From CAZMSD01 sp964568855 (GTDB lineage: Bacteria > CAIWAD01): a stretch of DNA of 64,000 bases. The DNA lies in the NCBI GenBank assembly GCA_964568855.1, contig CAZMSD010000013.1:22686-86685 (forward strand), written 5' to 3'. Shown here piece by piece: positions 35,911-46,023 of the stretch (positions are counted from its first letter, which is position 1; each line of letters starts with the position of its first letter). The notes beneath the pieces are model-generated. The model saw nothing but the letters and a program-made list of their open reading frames with translations. It searched no databases and was not told the origin of the DNA. The position numbers and the translations under genes are program-made.

Positions 35911-38900
35911 ATGAAGAAGCTGCTAGTTCTGTGCCTTTGCGGCGCGATGTGGTCCTCGGCCTACGCCCTGGACGGCGCCGTGGACACAGCCCCTCAGCCA
36001 AGTACCGCGACCTATTCCACGCCCGCCCAGATGGAAATCCAGGCGCTGAAGGAAGCGGGAATACCGGTGCCGCAGCAACTTTACCAGGATGTGCGGGACC
36101 ATTTCGGAGTCATCGCACAACATGATGGCGACGGTCGAGAAGGCGGCGAGACCATCGAGACCGCCCTGGTTTTCACCGATCTCGACCTGCCCTACAACGA
36201 CACCGGAGACACCTCGGACAACATCGACGACTACGACGAGGTCTGTCCCTACACGGGTTCAACTTCACCGGACGTGGTCTACGAATACACGCCGTCGGTG
36301 GACATTCGAGTGGACATCAGCCTCTGCAACGGTTCGCTTTATGACACCAAGCTGTACCTCTATGAAAACACCTACACACCGGGCGATCCCTTCGCCTGCA
36401 ACGACGACGCTTGTGTAAACTACGAGAGCGAGCTGCTGAACCTGCTGCTCACGGGCGGCAACACGTATTACATCGTGGTGGACGGTTACGGCGGCGAATC
36501 CGGCGCCTACGTATTCGACGTCATCCCAAGCTGCGTCGATCCGGGCTGCCCCACGGGCTACACTTACCTCGAGGCCGAAGGCGTTTGCGCCGACCAGAAC
36601 GGCGGCTGCAACTCCGATCCCAACGTCTTCGAGGCCCTGGCTCTCGACACGCCGCTCTGCGGCCTGACCTGGGCAGACACCAGCTTCCGCGATACCGACT
36701 GGTTCGAGATCACCGTTCCCAGCGACAGCCGGGTGGAGGTGACCCTGGAAAGCGTCTGCATTCCCGTAACCAGCTACTTCTTCGCTCCGGACTGCGACGA
36801 TCTCACCAGCCTGCTGACTCTCTACGCCGACGAGTCGGCCGTGGTGGACACCACCGATTGCCTGCCCTCGGGCACTTACTGGGTCTGGGCCGGCCCCGGC
36901 GACGCCGGGGGCGGGATCTATGAAAACTATCCCTGCCTGGACGAATGGCACTACGGTCTCAATGTCAGTCTCGTGGGCGATCCCTGCGACGCCACGCCGC
37001 CCGCCATCGTCCACACTCCGCTGGTGGACACGGAAGTGGCCGGTCCCTGGACCGTGAACGCCGACATCACCGACGATTCGGGCATCGCCTCGGCCGACCT
37101 GTATTACCAGGTGGACGGCGGCGGCTATACCATGATCGCCATGACGGCCGGTGTGCCTCCGGCATACAGCGCGGACATTCCCGCCCAGGCGGCCGGCTCG
37201 GTGATGGACTACTACATCGTGGCCGTTGACGCCAGCGCGGAAGCCAACAGCACCACGACAGAAACCTGGACTTTCGGCTACTACGACTACACCTGGCCGC
37301 CCACGAACCTTGTGGCCACCGACGGCGCCTACGACGAGACAACCTTGAGCTGGTCCATGCCCGAGGCTCCGCCGGAACCGGGCACCTATTTCGAGAGCTT
37401 CGAGGCCGGCATGCCGGGCGACTGGACTATCTACAACGAGGACGCCGACAGCTACCAGTGGCAGCAGTATTCGGATGCCAGCGCTTATGACGGCGACTAC
37501 GTGGCCGGAGTCCACTACAACGGCCTGGGCTGCGACGACTGGTTGGTGACCCGCGAACTGACCGCCACGGCCACCACCCAGCTCACCTACCAGATGCGGA
37601 ATTACTCAAGTTCCTTTCCCGAGGACTACGAGGTTTACATTTATACCGGTCTTAGCGATCCTCCGCTGCCGGCGGATTTTAGCGGCCCGGACGGCACTCT
37701 GCTACGGTCAGGCACCCTGCCGGCCGACACGGACTGGCACGGTTTCACCGAGGACCTCAGCGCCTATGACGGCGGTACTTTCTACATCGCCTGGCGCTGC
37801 GTATCGGTGGACGAGTTCTACCTGTACCTGGACGCGGTGAACTTCACCGGACTGCCCGTGGCCCTGGCCTCGGCCTTCCATGTGCCCAATCCGCACGCGC
37901 ACATCATCGGCGAGGTGCCGGAGCTGATGGCCAAGCTGAACCTCAGCGAAATCCAGGCCTACGACCTGCTGAACGAGATGCGGCGCCAGCAGGAGAGCTC
38001 CCGCGACCTGCAGACCTTCAACGTCTACCGCGACGCGGTCCTGGCGGGCACCACCACCGAGCTGACCTTCACCGACGACCTGGCCAACGGCGCCGATCCG
38101 GACGTGATCTACGAGTACACGGTAACCGCGCTGTGGGACGCCGGCGAGTCCGATCCCTCCGACCCGGACGACGGACACTACGTCGTCAGGCCTACCAGTG
38201 GCGGACCGGACGGCTTCGGCTACACCTGGGAGAATTCCAACGCGCCCCTGCTGGTCACCTACGATTGGACCGACATTTCGGCCACCGGCACCGCGCTGCC
38301 CCTGGTGGACTACGACTACGAGGTGGTGGCCCTGCCCTGGACCTTCCCCTTCTACTACAACCCCTACACGGAAGTGACCGTTACTTCCGAGGGCTACCTG
38401 GCCTTCGGCAGCACCTATGTCACCAGCTACAATGATCCCATTCCGGATTCCTACAGTCCCAACAACTACGTGGCCGGTTTCTGGGATGATTTCGATCTGG
38501 ATATCGGCGGAACCGTGTACTACGAAGAGGATGCGCCCAACAGTCGCATGATCTTCCAGTACGACACCGTCGAGCTGTACAGCGGCGCCGGGCCCTTCAC
38601 CTTCCAGGTCATCCTGTACCAGGACGGCAACATGCTGATCCAGTACAACACCGTTTCCGACGTGACGCTGGGCACCGTGGGTATCGAGAACGCCGACGGT
38701 ACTGACGGCCTCGAGATCAACTACAACCATGACGGCGGCGTCGTTGAGAACGAGCTGGCCATCCTGATCACCCGGCCCGCGGGCGACTTCCTGGCCCCGC
38801 TGGTCGAGCACACCCCGCTGGAGAACACCTTCGACACCACGGGCCCCTATACGGTCGACGCCGAGATCACGGACGACTCGGGCATCGCCTCGGCCTACAT

Positions 38901-41811
38901 GTATTACCGCCTGGACGGCGTGGATCCCTACACCCAGGTGGCCATGACCGAGGTGCTGAGGACCTACACGGCCGACATTCCCGGCCAGCCCTCAGGTACC
39001 CTCGTGGATTACTACATCGAGGCCACGGACGCCAGCGTCAACGCCAACGTGACCACCACTCCGGTTTACACCTTCTCTGTCAATCCCACCAGCGGCGGAC
39101 CGGATGCCGTGGGCTACACCTGGGTCTGCACCGACGCGGACACGGCCAGCTTCGTGTACTCCTGGACAACGCTGACCGCGCCCACGGCGATCACGGGCCT
39201 GACGGACGACGACTACGACGGCCCCTTCCCCATCGGCTTCACGTTCTACTTCTACGAGAACGCCTACACCGAGTTCTACGTGGGCTCCAACGGCATGATC
39301 GGTTTCGGCACGGACAACATGGGAACGCTGTCGAACCAGCAGTTGCCCAGCACCTCCACGCCCAACGACCTGATCGCCTGGTTCTGGGACGACCTGGACT
39401 ACGAGGTGAACCCCGGCATTCCAGTTGCGACGGCGCAGTACGGTGTCGAGGGCGGCGACCTGGTGGTGGACTTCGTCTCCTACCCGGAATACGGTGCCTA
39501 CAACGACACCACCGAAGTGCGGCGCGTGACCGCCCAGGTGATCCTCAAGCAGGACCACGACATCCAGGTCAACTACGCCTCCTTCGGACCGGAGATCGAC
39601 ATGACCAGCGCCACCGTGGGCATCGAGAACTCCGCCGGCGACATCGGCCTGGACGTGCACTACAACAACGTGGGCATGGTCCTGCACGACGAGCTGTCGC
39701 TGCGTTACTACCGTCCGCCCGGCGAGATCATTCCGCCTGAGATCGTGCACACGCCGCTGAACGACACGGAGGACACGGTCAATCCCTACACGGTGCTGGC
39801 CGACATCACGGACGATTCGGGCATCGCCTCCGCCAGCGTCTTCTACCAGGTGGACCTGGGAGGCTTCATCGAAGTGCCCATGACACCCGGAGTGCCGCCG
39901 CAGTACAGCGGGGACATCCCGGCCCAGGCCGTCGGCAGCCAGATCGACTACTACATCCAGGCCGTGGACGCCTCCGAGAACGCCAATACCGCGACGACCG
40001 ACACCTATACCTTCAATGTCTTCGACTGGCAGTGGGCGCCGCAGAACCTCTCGGCCACCGACGGTCTATTCGACGAGACGGTGATCACCTGGTCGCCGCC
40101 CGTGGCGCCGCTCGCGCCGGGCGAATTCGAGGAGGGCTTCGAGTTCGGCATTCCGGGCACCTGGAACGTCTACAGCGAGGACGCCAATGCCTACGAGTGG
40201 CAGCAGTACAACCTGGGCGAGGGCGCTCACGGCGGCGAGAACGTGGCCGGCTGCCACTACGGCGACTATGGCGTGGCCAACGACGACTGGCTGGTGACCG
40301 ACGTCTTCACTGCCACCGCCAGCACCATCCTGGACTTCTGGATGAAGGACTACTCTTATGCGCCGGAAGCCTATGAGATTTACATCTACACTGGCGTGGC
40401 CGCTCCGCCGCTGCCGGCCGATTTCCTGGCCGAGGGCGTGCTGCTCGAGGCGGGTACCACGCCCGGTGATGGGATCTGGTACCAGTTCGTCTACGACCTC
40501 TCGGCTTACGACGGCAGCGACTTCTACATCGCCTGGCGCTACGTCTCCGTCTGGGAGTGGCACCTCTACCTGGATGACGTGCACTTCACCGGCCTGGCCA
40601 CCGAAGCTCCCGTGAGCTCCTGGGTGAGCAATCCCCACGCGGACCGTCTCTTCAGCGAGGAAGAGCTGATTCAGCGCCTGGGCAGCAAGGAAGCCGCGGA
40701 AGAGGTGCTGGCCGAACTGGAAGCCTCGCGGAACCGCGAAGACGGATCCCGCAGCTTCCAGACCTACAACGTCTATCGCGACGCCGTCCTGGCGGGAAGC
40801 TCCACCGAGCTGACCTTCAGCGACAACCTGGCCAACGGTGCCGATCCGGACGTGGTCTACGAGTACACGGTCACCGCGCTCTGGGATCTGGGCGAATCCG
40901 ATCCTTCCGATTCGGACACCGGTTTCTACATCGAGCCCATCGTCTATAACTGGTACACATCGATCGAGGACCCCTGCGTCGAGTTCGACTGGGTGGACAT
41001 CTCGGGTGTGGGCACACCGCTTGGACTGGCGGATGACGGGTATTCCGAGCAGACCCTGCCCTTCACCTTCACCTTCTACGGCCAGCCCAAGACCTCGGTG
41101 AAGGTCTGCTCCAACGGCTACCTGACCTTCGGCGCCGACGGAACGGACTACACCAACGATCCCATTCCCACGGTGGACGATCCCAACGACATCATCTGTC
41201 CTTTCTGGGACGATCTCAATCCCACGGCCGGGGGCGAGGTTTACTTCTACGACGACAGCGCCCTGAACGACCGGGTGATCGCCCAGTGGGACGGCGTGTA
41301 CAAGTACGGAACCACCGATCCCATGACTCTCCAGGTCATGCTCTACGAAAGCGGCGACATCTTCGTGCAGTATCTTGACCTGCAGGGAGCTGTCAACAGC
41401 GCCACCGTTGGTCTTGAGTTGTCCGACGGCACCTGGGGCGTCGAATACGCCTACGACGGCACGGGCGGCGTGATCGAGAACAACCTGGCGATCCTGTTCT
41501 CGCAGACCGCGCCGAGCTGCTGCGACACGCCGGTGAACTTCAGCATCACGGTGAACACGCCCCACGTGGATCTCGCCTGGGACGCCGTGCCCACTGCGGT
41601 TGACTACACGGTCTACACCAGCGACGTCAGCGGCTACGGGCCCTGGGATGCCGGGACCTCCACCGGCGGACTGACCACTTTCCACGATGAGAATGCGCTG
41701 GTGAATCCCATGCGTTACTACTACGTGACGGCGGTCTGTCCCGACGGGGAACCGCCCTTGGCCGGTTCATCGAAGGAAGCTCTGCCAAGCGCGTCCATCG
41801 GCGAGAAGTAA
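35911..41811 (+). CDS. giant secreted repeat protein (Ig-like, choice-of-anchor-J-like, FN3, beta-sandwich modules)
   Basis: The 1966-residue protein starts MKKLLVLCLCGAMWSSAYA, a signal peptide. An N-terminal PPC-like region (about 70-360) is followed by Ig-like modules with HTPL and ITDDSGIASA at about 366-455, 966-1054 and 1279-1368. Choice-of-anchor-J/cleaved-adhesin-like modules lie at about 492-646 and 1403-1563, FN3-like NVYRDAVLAG modules at about 703-760 and 1619-1673, and beta-sandwich modules at about 765-960, 1060-1270 and 1680-1865. The last ~100 residues are FN3-like. No T9SS tail, cell-wall anchor or catalytic motif is visible. It is probably exported adhesive or matrix material. 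A strong terminator follows, so it is monocistronic behind a sigma-54-type promoter. Confidence 0.75.
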   Translation: MKKLLVLCLCGAMWSSAYALDGAVDTAPQPSTATYSTPAQMEIQALKEAGIPVPQQLYQDVRDHFGVIAQHDGDGREGGETIETALVFTDLDLPYNDTGDTSDNIDDYDEVCPYTGSTSPDVVYEYTPSVDIRVDISLCNGSLYDTKLYLYENTYTPGDPFACNDDACVNYESELLNLLLTGGNTYYIVVDGYGGESGAYVFDVIPSCVDPGCPTGYTYLEAEGVCADQNGGCNSDPNVFEALALDTPLCGLTWADTSFRDTDWFEITVPSDSRVEVTLESVCIPVTSYFFAPDCDDLTSLLTLYADESAVVDTTDCLPSGTYWVWAGPGDAGGGIYENYPCLDEWHYGLNVSLVGDPCDATPPAIVHTPLVDTEVAGPWTVNADITDDSGIASADLYYQVDGGGYTMIAMTAGVPPAYSADIPAQAAGSVMDYYIVAVDASAEANSTTTETWTFGYYDYTWPPTNLVATDGAYDETTLSWSMPEAPPEPGTYFESFEAGMPGDWTIYNEDADSYQWQQYSDASAYDGDYVAGVHYNGLGCDDWLVTRELTATATTQLTYQMRNYSSSFPEDYEVYIYTGLSDPPLPADFSGPDGTLLRSGTLPADTDWHGFTEDLSAYDGGTFYIAWRCVSVDEFYLYLDAVNFTGLPVALASAFHVPNPHAHIIGEVPELMAKLNLSEIQAYDLLNEMRRQQESSRDLQTFNVYRDAVLAGTTTELTFTDDLANGADPDVIYEYTVTALWDAGESDPSDPDDGHYVVRPTSGGPDGFGYTWENSNAPLLVTYDWTDISATGTALPLVDYDYEVVALPWTFPFYYNPYTEVTVTSEGYLAFGSTYVTSYNDPIPDSYSPNNYVAGFWDDFDLDIGGTVYYEEDAPNSRMIFQYDTVELYSGAGPFTFQVILYQDGNMLIQYNTVSDVTLGTVGIENADGTDGLEINYNHDGGVVENELAILITRPAGDFLAPLVEHTPLENTFDTTGPYTVDAEITDDSGIASAYMYYRLDGVDPYTQVAMTEVLRTYTADIPGQPSGTLVDYYIEATDASVNANVTTTPVYTFSVNPTSGGPDAVGYTWVCTDADTASFVYSWTTLTAPTAITGLTDDDYDGPFPIGFTFYFYENAYTEFYVGSNGMIGFGTDNMGTLSNQQLPSTSTPNDLIAWFWDDLDYEVNPGIPVATAQYGVEGGDLVVDFVSYPEYGAYNDTTEVRRVTAQVILKQDHDIQVNYASFGPEIDMTSATVGIENSAGDIGLDVHYNNVGMVLHDELSLRYYRPPGEIIPPEIVHTPLNDTEDTVNPYTVLADITDDSGIASASVFYQVDLGGFIEVPMTPGVPPQYSGDIPAQAVGSQIDYYIQAVDASENANTATTDTYTFNVFDWQWAPQNLSATDGLFDETVITWSPPVAPLAPGEFEEGFEFGIPGTWNVYSEDANAYEWQQYNLGEGAHGGENVAGCHYGDYGVANDDWLVTDVFTATASTILDFWMKDYSYAPEAYEIYIYTGVAAPPLPADFLAEGVLLEAGTTPGDGIWYQFVYDLSAYDGSDFYIAWRYVSVWEWHLYLDDVHFTGLATEAPVSSWVSNPHADRLFSEEELIQRLGSKEAAEEVLAELEASRNREDGSRSFQTYNVYRDAVLAGSSTELTFSDNLANGADPDVVYEYTVTALWDLGESDPSDSDTGFYIEPIVYNWYTSIEDPCVEFDWVDISGVGTPLGLADDGYSEQTLPFTFTFYGQPKTSVKVCSNGYLTFGADGTDYTNDPIPTVDDPNDIICPFWDDLNPTAGGEVYFYDDSALNDRVIAQWDGVYKYGTTDPMTLQVMLYESGDIFVQYLDLQGAVNSATVGLELSDGTWGVEYAYDGTGGVIENNLAILFSQTAPSCCDTPVNFSITVNTPHVDLAWDAVPTAVDYTVYTSDVSGYGPWDAGTSTGGLTTFHDENALVNPMRYYYVTAVCPDGEPPLAGSSKEALPSASIGEK

Positions 41812-41859
41812 TCTCTTAAGAACACACCTCTCGATCTGTGGATCGAAGAACTGAATCAC

Positions 41860-41890
41860 CCCCGTCTCCGGCAGGAGGCGGGGTTTTTTC
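41860..41890 (+). terminator. intrinsic terminator after giant gene 1
   Basis: CCCCGTCTCC pairs with GGAGGCGGGG (one G-T pair) around a 4-base loop and is followed by six T. Confidence 0.88.
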
Positions 41891-42184
41891 TCCTGCGCTG
41901 GATTTGAAGAGACAAGAAGCCGATTTATGCACTTGAATCCTGCGAAATGGAGGGAGGTTCGTTTCGGATCTGAGCCGTGGCCAAGGGCAGCAGGCTCTTA
42001 AGACCGCGCGAAAAGAAAGAACCTTGTTACACCTGTCCCGGACTGCTCCAAAGCGGACCACCCGGTGCCCGATATCGAACAGCGATGACAGTTACTTTAA
42101 CAACACGCATACGGTTACAGGAATGATTGAAAAGGATTCAGTCTCGATAAGAATGAAAGCGCGCGAGTTACATGGCATCAAACA

Positions 42185-42200
42185 TGGCATGAAGCTTGCT
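42185..42200 (+). promoter_or_regulatory. sigma-54-type (-24/-12) promoter of giant gene 2
   Basis: TGGCATGAAGCTTGCT is a full match to TGGCAYR-N4-TTGCW. A second partial TGGCATCAA lies 13 bases upstream. Predicted start about 42211, close to 100 bases before the ATG. Confidence 0.7.
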
Positions 42201-42313
42201 CAGGCTTTAGCGAATGGATCCGGTCCGGACCCATCCACCGGAACTATCGCGTCACAAGTGCAAACCAACACAACATGATCTCCATTTCTTCGAGCTATTC
42301 AGGAGGAAACACC

Positions 42314-45300
42314 ATGAAGAAAGCTTTGATGGCGGTTCTGGCTTTTACGGTCGCCGGCAGCGCATTTGCTGCCACCATGTCCCAGATCAGCGTCGACAAG
42401 ACGGATCGGGGCAACCTGTCGGCCGCGAAGTCGGCTTCGCCGAAGGAAGTATTTGAACTGCAGAAAGTGGAAACCGCGAAGCAGGCCCATGATGCCATGG
42501 TCAGCGAGCGGACTTTCGGCCCCACGTCCAGCGGCCCTGTGGCCGACGCCGGTCCTTACCATTCCGACCGGGACATCCTGTGGAGCCAGATGACCGTTGG
42601 CGTCAACGGCGCCATCGCCGACCAGGATTTCGAAGCCGCCTATGACACCTACGATTGCTGGGGTGCGGACGACTTCGTGGCCGACGCCGACTGGAACATC
42701 CAGATGGTCACCATCATCGGCGCCTACTGGAATGGCACCGGTCCCGTGAACACTTTCCATGTTCGCTTCTACGACGATGCGGGCGGCGCGCCCGGCACTC
42801 TGATCGACGAGCAGACCTTCATCGCCACATGGACCGAACCCGTGGCGAACACGTTCGAGATCACGCTGCCCGCCGAGGTCGCCTTGGGCGCCGGAACCTA
42901 CTGGGTCACCGCCCAGGGGCAGATGGACTACGGCGTGGGCGGCCAGTTCGGCTGGCAGCCCGCCGCTGAAACTGCCCAGCCCGGCTTCTACTGGATCAAC
43001 CCCGGTAACGGATTCGGCTACGGCACCGGCTGGCTGCCCGGTTCCACCGTGTGGCCCGCCTTCACCGACGTCAACCTCTGCTTCCAGCTCGACGGTTACA
43101 TGGGCCAGCAGAATGCTCATGACGTGGGCATCACCGGCATCACCGCGCCCGTCAGCGGCTGGGACCTGGTGGCCAACGAGCCCGTCACCGTCAACGTGCG
43201 CAACTTCGGCACCAGCGTCGAATCCTTCTTCGACGTGTACTACGTGCTGGACGGCGGCGCTCCGGTGACCGAGAATTTCGCCGGACCCATCAACCCCGGT
43301 GAGACTCTGAGCTACACCTTCACCGCCACGGCCGACCTGAGCGCCTACGGTGATCACACTCTCGACGCCTGCACCGATCTGGTGGGTGACGAAGGCCCCG
43401 GGAACGACTGCACCAGCACGACGGTTACCAACTACCAGCACCTGGACTGCCCGGGCGGCGCCTACGTCGAAGCCGAACTCTGCGGCGAAGACCTCAACGG
43501 CGGCTGCAACGCCGATCCGCCCTATCCCTTCGAGTATGTCGACTGCGGCGTGACGGCCTGCGGCTTCGCCTATGCCGACGGCGCGACCCGCGACACCGAC
43601 TGGTACGAGTTCACCACCCTGGAGCCCATGATCATCAGCATGGACCTGGTGGGCGAGTTCGAATCCCAGGCCCTGATCATCACCGCCGGCTCCGGCGACT
43701 GCTCTGACGACGCGGTCATCGCCTCTGCCACCGCGCCCATGCTCGAGCATGCCGTGGCCGTGACCGACTGCGTGCCTGCCGGCACCTTCTACGCCTGGGC
43801 CGGACCGGCCGGTTTCTCCGGCGTGGACTGCGGCGTCAACGACGTGTATTACTTCGACCTGACCTGCGAGCCCTGCACCTATGTCGATCCCTGCGAGGAC
43901 ATCCCGCTGGTGGACTGCACCACCACCGACCTCTACGGCAGCAACGTGGGCGCCACCAACTACGTGGGCAACGCCGCCGGCGACGTCTTCTACGAGTTTT
44001 ACCTGGATCAGGACGCCACGGTGAACATCCACCTGTGCTCCACCAACACGGACTACGACACCTACCTGCGCGTCTACGACGACTGTCCCGACGTGGGCAC
44101 CCAGCTGTACTACAACGATGACGGCCCGGTCTGCGACCTGGATACGGCTCCCTACGAGCCCTCGCACATCGAGAACCAATTCATGACCGCCGGCACCTAC
44201 TACATCGTGGTGGAAGGCTACAGCGCCGAGGAAGGCAACTACGGCATGACCATCACCTGCGAGTACGGCGATCCCTGCGACGACTGGGTCTGCACACCCA
44301 TCGATCCCTTCGCGGGCGTGGTTTCGCAGACGAGCACCAACGTGGGCGCTCCCAACGTCTGGGGCGGCGGCGCTGGCGACGTGGGCTACTGCTTCACCGC
44401 CACGGCCGACTTCCAGCTTACCTGGGAGAGCTGCCTGCCGGGTACCGATTTCGACACTGACGTCTACCTGCTGGAAGGCGATCCCTGCGCGGGCGGCACG
44501 GAGGTCTGGTACAACGACGGCGATCCTGAATGTACCTATGCCGCCTATGCCTCCGGCGACGTGACCACCTGTCTGCCCGCGGGCGACTACACGCTGATCG
44601 TGACCGGCTACGTTTCAGAAGAAGGCAACTACGAGATCGAGATTTCCGGTGACTACGAGATCTGCGTCTGCGAGGACTACGACTGCACCGGCCTGCCCCT
44701 CGAAGGCGAGGGCTACTATCCGGGCGAGGATCCGCCGGTCTACACGGACTACGTGAACGGCGGCTGCAACGTCGATCCTCCGGTCTTCTCCTACATCGAC
44801 TGCGATGACGAATGGTGCGGTACCTTCTTCACCTTCTACAATCCCGAGACCGAGACCGACACCCGCGACATGGACTGGTACGAGATCACCTTCCTCGAGG
44901 ACATGGACGTGACGGCCAGCGGCTGGGCCTGCACCGACTACAACATCTGGATCATTGGCACCGACTGCACCACTCAGTACGCATTCGTCACCGGTTTCAG
45001 GGACATCACCACCGAGACGGTCTGTCTGCAGGCCGGAACCTACTACGTGGTCTACGCTCCCGCCGGCTTCACGGGCGTGCCCGATGAGACCAGCTACTAC
45101 GCCAACGTGACCTGCGTGCCCTGCGAATGGGTCAGCCCCTACACGGACTGTCAGCCGGTCTCCACGCCTGAAGATCCCTGGTCCGCCGGCACCACCGAAG
45201 TGGATCCCAATTACAACCGCGCCGACCGCTACTATGCTGACGGCGCAATCACCGACGTCCAGTTCTGGGGCCTGCAGCTCTGGTTCGACGGCGCTGGCTG

Positions 45301-45865
45301 GAATGTCTGCGCCGAGGATCCGGTGGAAATCATCATGACCTTCTACGACATGACCGGTGACCCGGGTGCGGTGGTCTACACCGAGACCTTCAACCTGTCT
45401 CCCACCCCGACGGCCACGTTCTACGCGGGCTACGAGCTGATGGAGTTCAACGCCTCGCTGACTACGCCTGTACCGGCCGGCGAAGGCTACCTGGGCATCC
45501 AGGGCTCGGGCGCCACGGACTGCTGGCTGCTGTGGATGAGTTCTTCCACGGGCGCCGACAACGCCTCTGTCGTCAATGACGGCACGGGCTGGTTGGCCGA
45601 CACCTTCGACCTGAGCTACTGCATGACCACGGTGGTCGTCTGCGATCCTCCGGAGAACCTGGTGATCACCCCCTCCGGCGTGGACATGCTGCTGAGCTGG
45701 GATCCCGTCGCGGGCGCCACCGACTACAAGGTGATGGCCGCCGACGTGGAAGGCTACTCGGGCTACTACGAGCTGGGCACCACCGGTGGAGCCTCGAGCT
45801 ACATCGATTACAACGCCCAGGCGGCCGGCAAGCGCTTCTACAAGATTGTTGCGGTCTGCGAGTAA
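42314..45865 (+). CDS. giant secreted Cys-rich repeat protein with PPC-like modules
   Basis: The 1183-residue protein starts at ATG 42314 behind AGGAGG, with signal peptide MKKALMAVLAFTVAGSAFA. The first ~270 residues form one beta domain (GAYWNGTGPVNTFHVRFYDDAGGAPGT), and a similar block recurs near 980-1100 (QFWGLQLWFDGAGWN). Between lie a CARDB-like module (about 280-375) and several PPC-like modules with paired Cys, for example TDYDTYLRVYDDCPD and GTDFDTDVYLLEGDPC, each ending with AGTYYIVVEGYS-like strands. The C-terminal ~75 residues are FN3-like (LLSWDPVAGATDYKVMAADV) and resemble the end of giant protein 1. No T9SS tail or enzyme motif. Cys density suggests disulfide-stabilised surface or extracellular structure. 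Confidence 0.75.
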   Translation: MKKALMAVLAFTVAGSAFAATMSQISVDKTDRGNLSAAKSASPKEVFELQKVETAKQAHDAMVSERTFGPTSSGPVADAGPYHSDRDILWSQMTVGVNGAIADQDFEAAYDTYDCWGADDFVADADWNIQMVTIIGAYWNGTGPVNTFHVRFYDDAGGAPGTLIDEQTFIATWTEPVANTFEITLPAEVALGAGTYWVTAQGQMDYGVGGQFGWQPAAETAQPGFYWINPGNGFGYGTGWLPGSTVWPAFTDVNLCFQLDGYMGQQNAHDVGITGITAPVSGWDLVANEPVTVNVRNFGTSVESFFDVYYVLDGGAPVTENFAGPINPGETLSYTFTATADLSAYGDHTLDACTDLVGDEGPGNDCTSTTVTNYQHLDCPGGAYVEAELCGEDLNGGCNADPPYPFEYVDCGVTACGFAYADGATRDTDWYEFTTLEPMIISMDLVGEFESQALIITAGSGDCSDDAVIASATAPMLEHAVAVTDCVPAGTFYAWAGPAGFSGVDCGVNDVYYFDLTCEPCTYVDPCEDIPLVDCTTTDLYGSNVGATNYVGNAAGDVFYEFYLDQDATVNIHLCSTNTDYDTYLRVYDDCPDVGTQLYYNDDGPVCDLDTAPYEPSHIENQFMTAGTYYIVVEGYSAEEGNYGMTITCEYGDPCDDWVCTPIDPFAGVVSQTSTNVGAPNVWGGGAGDVGYCFTATADFQLTWESCLPGTDFDTDVYLLEGDPCAGGTEVWYNDGDPECTYAAYASGDVTTCLPAGDYTLIVTGYVSEEGNYEIEISGDYEICVCEDYDCTGLPLEGEGYYPGEDPPVYTDYVNGGCNVDPPVFSYIDCDDEWCGTFFTFYNPETETDTRDMDWYEITFLEDMDVTASGWACTDYNIWIIGTDCTTQYAFVTGFRDITTETVCLQAGTYYVVYAPAGFTGVPDETSYYANVTCVPCEWVSPYTDCQPVSTPEDPWSAGTTEVDPNYNRADRYYADGAITDVQFWGLQLWFDGAGWNVCAEDPVEIIMTFYDMTGDPGAVVYTETFNLSPTPTATFYAGYELMEFNASLTTPVPAGEGYLGIQGSGATDCWLLWMSSSTGADNASVVNDGTGWLADTFDLSYCMTTVVVCDPPENLVITPSGVDMLLSWDPVAGATDYKVMAADVEGYSGYYELGTTGGASSYIDYNAQAAGKRFYKIVAVCE

Positions 45866-45928
45866 AATCTGACGATGGATTCAAGGCGCGGCGGTTCCGC
45901 GGAACCCCGCAGCCGCGAACCGGGCATA

Positions 45929-45965
45929 CGACCCCGCCTCCTTCGGGAGGCGGGGTCGCTTTTTG
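45929..45965 (+). terminator. intrinsic terminator after giant gene 2
   Basis: CGACCCCGCCTCC and GGAGGCGGGGTCG form a perfect 13-bp stem with a TTCG tetraloop, followed by CTTTTT. A small palindrome GGTTCCGCGGAACC lies just upstream. Confidence 0.92.
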
Positions 45966-46023
45966 GCTGTGACACATCTTCCTTACATTGATCGCCGGGC
46001 GAATCCATAGGAGGGAGAGAGAA

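Larger units (their letters stand above)
41812..42313 (+). other. noncoding leader region of the second giant secreted protein
   Basis: Contains the terminator of the first giant gene (41860-41890), a sigma-54-type promoter (42185-42200) and a ~100-base leader with GGATCCG-G-TCCGG (42216-42228) and a CAACACAACATGATCTC stretch resembling the first giant gene's leader. AGGAGG precedes the ATG at 42314. An in-frame ATG at 42275 lies within this leader and would bypass the ribosome-binding site. Confidence 0.6.
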
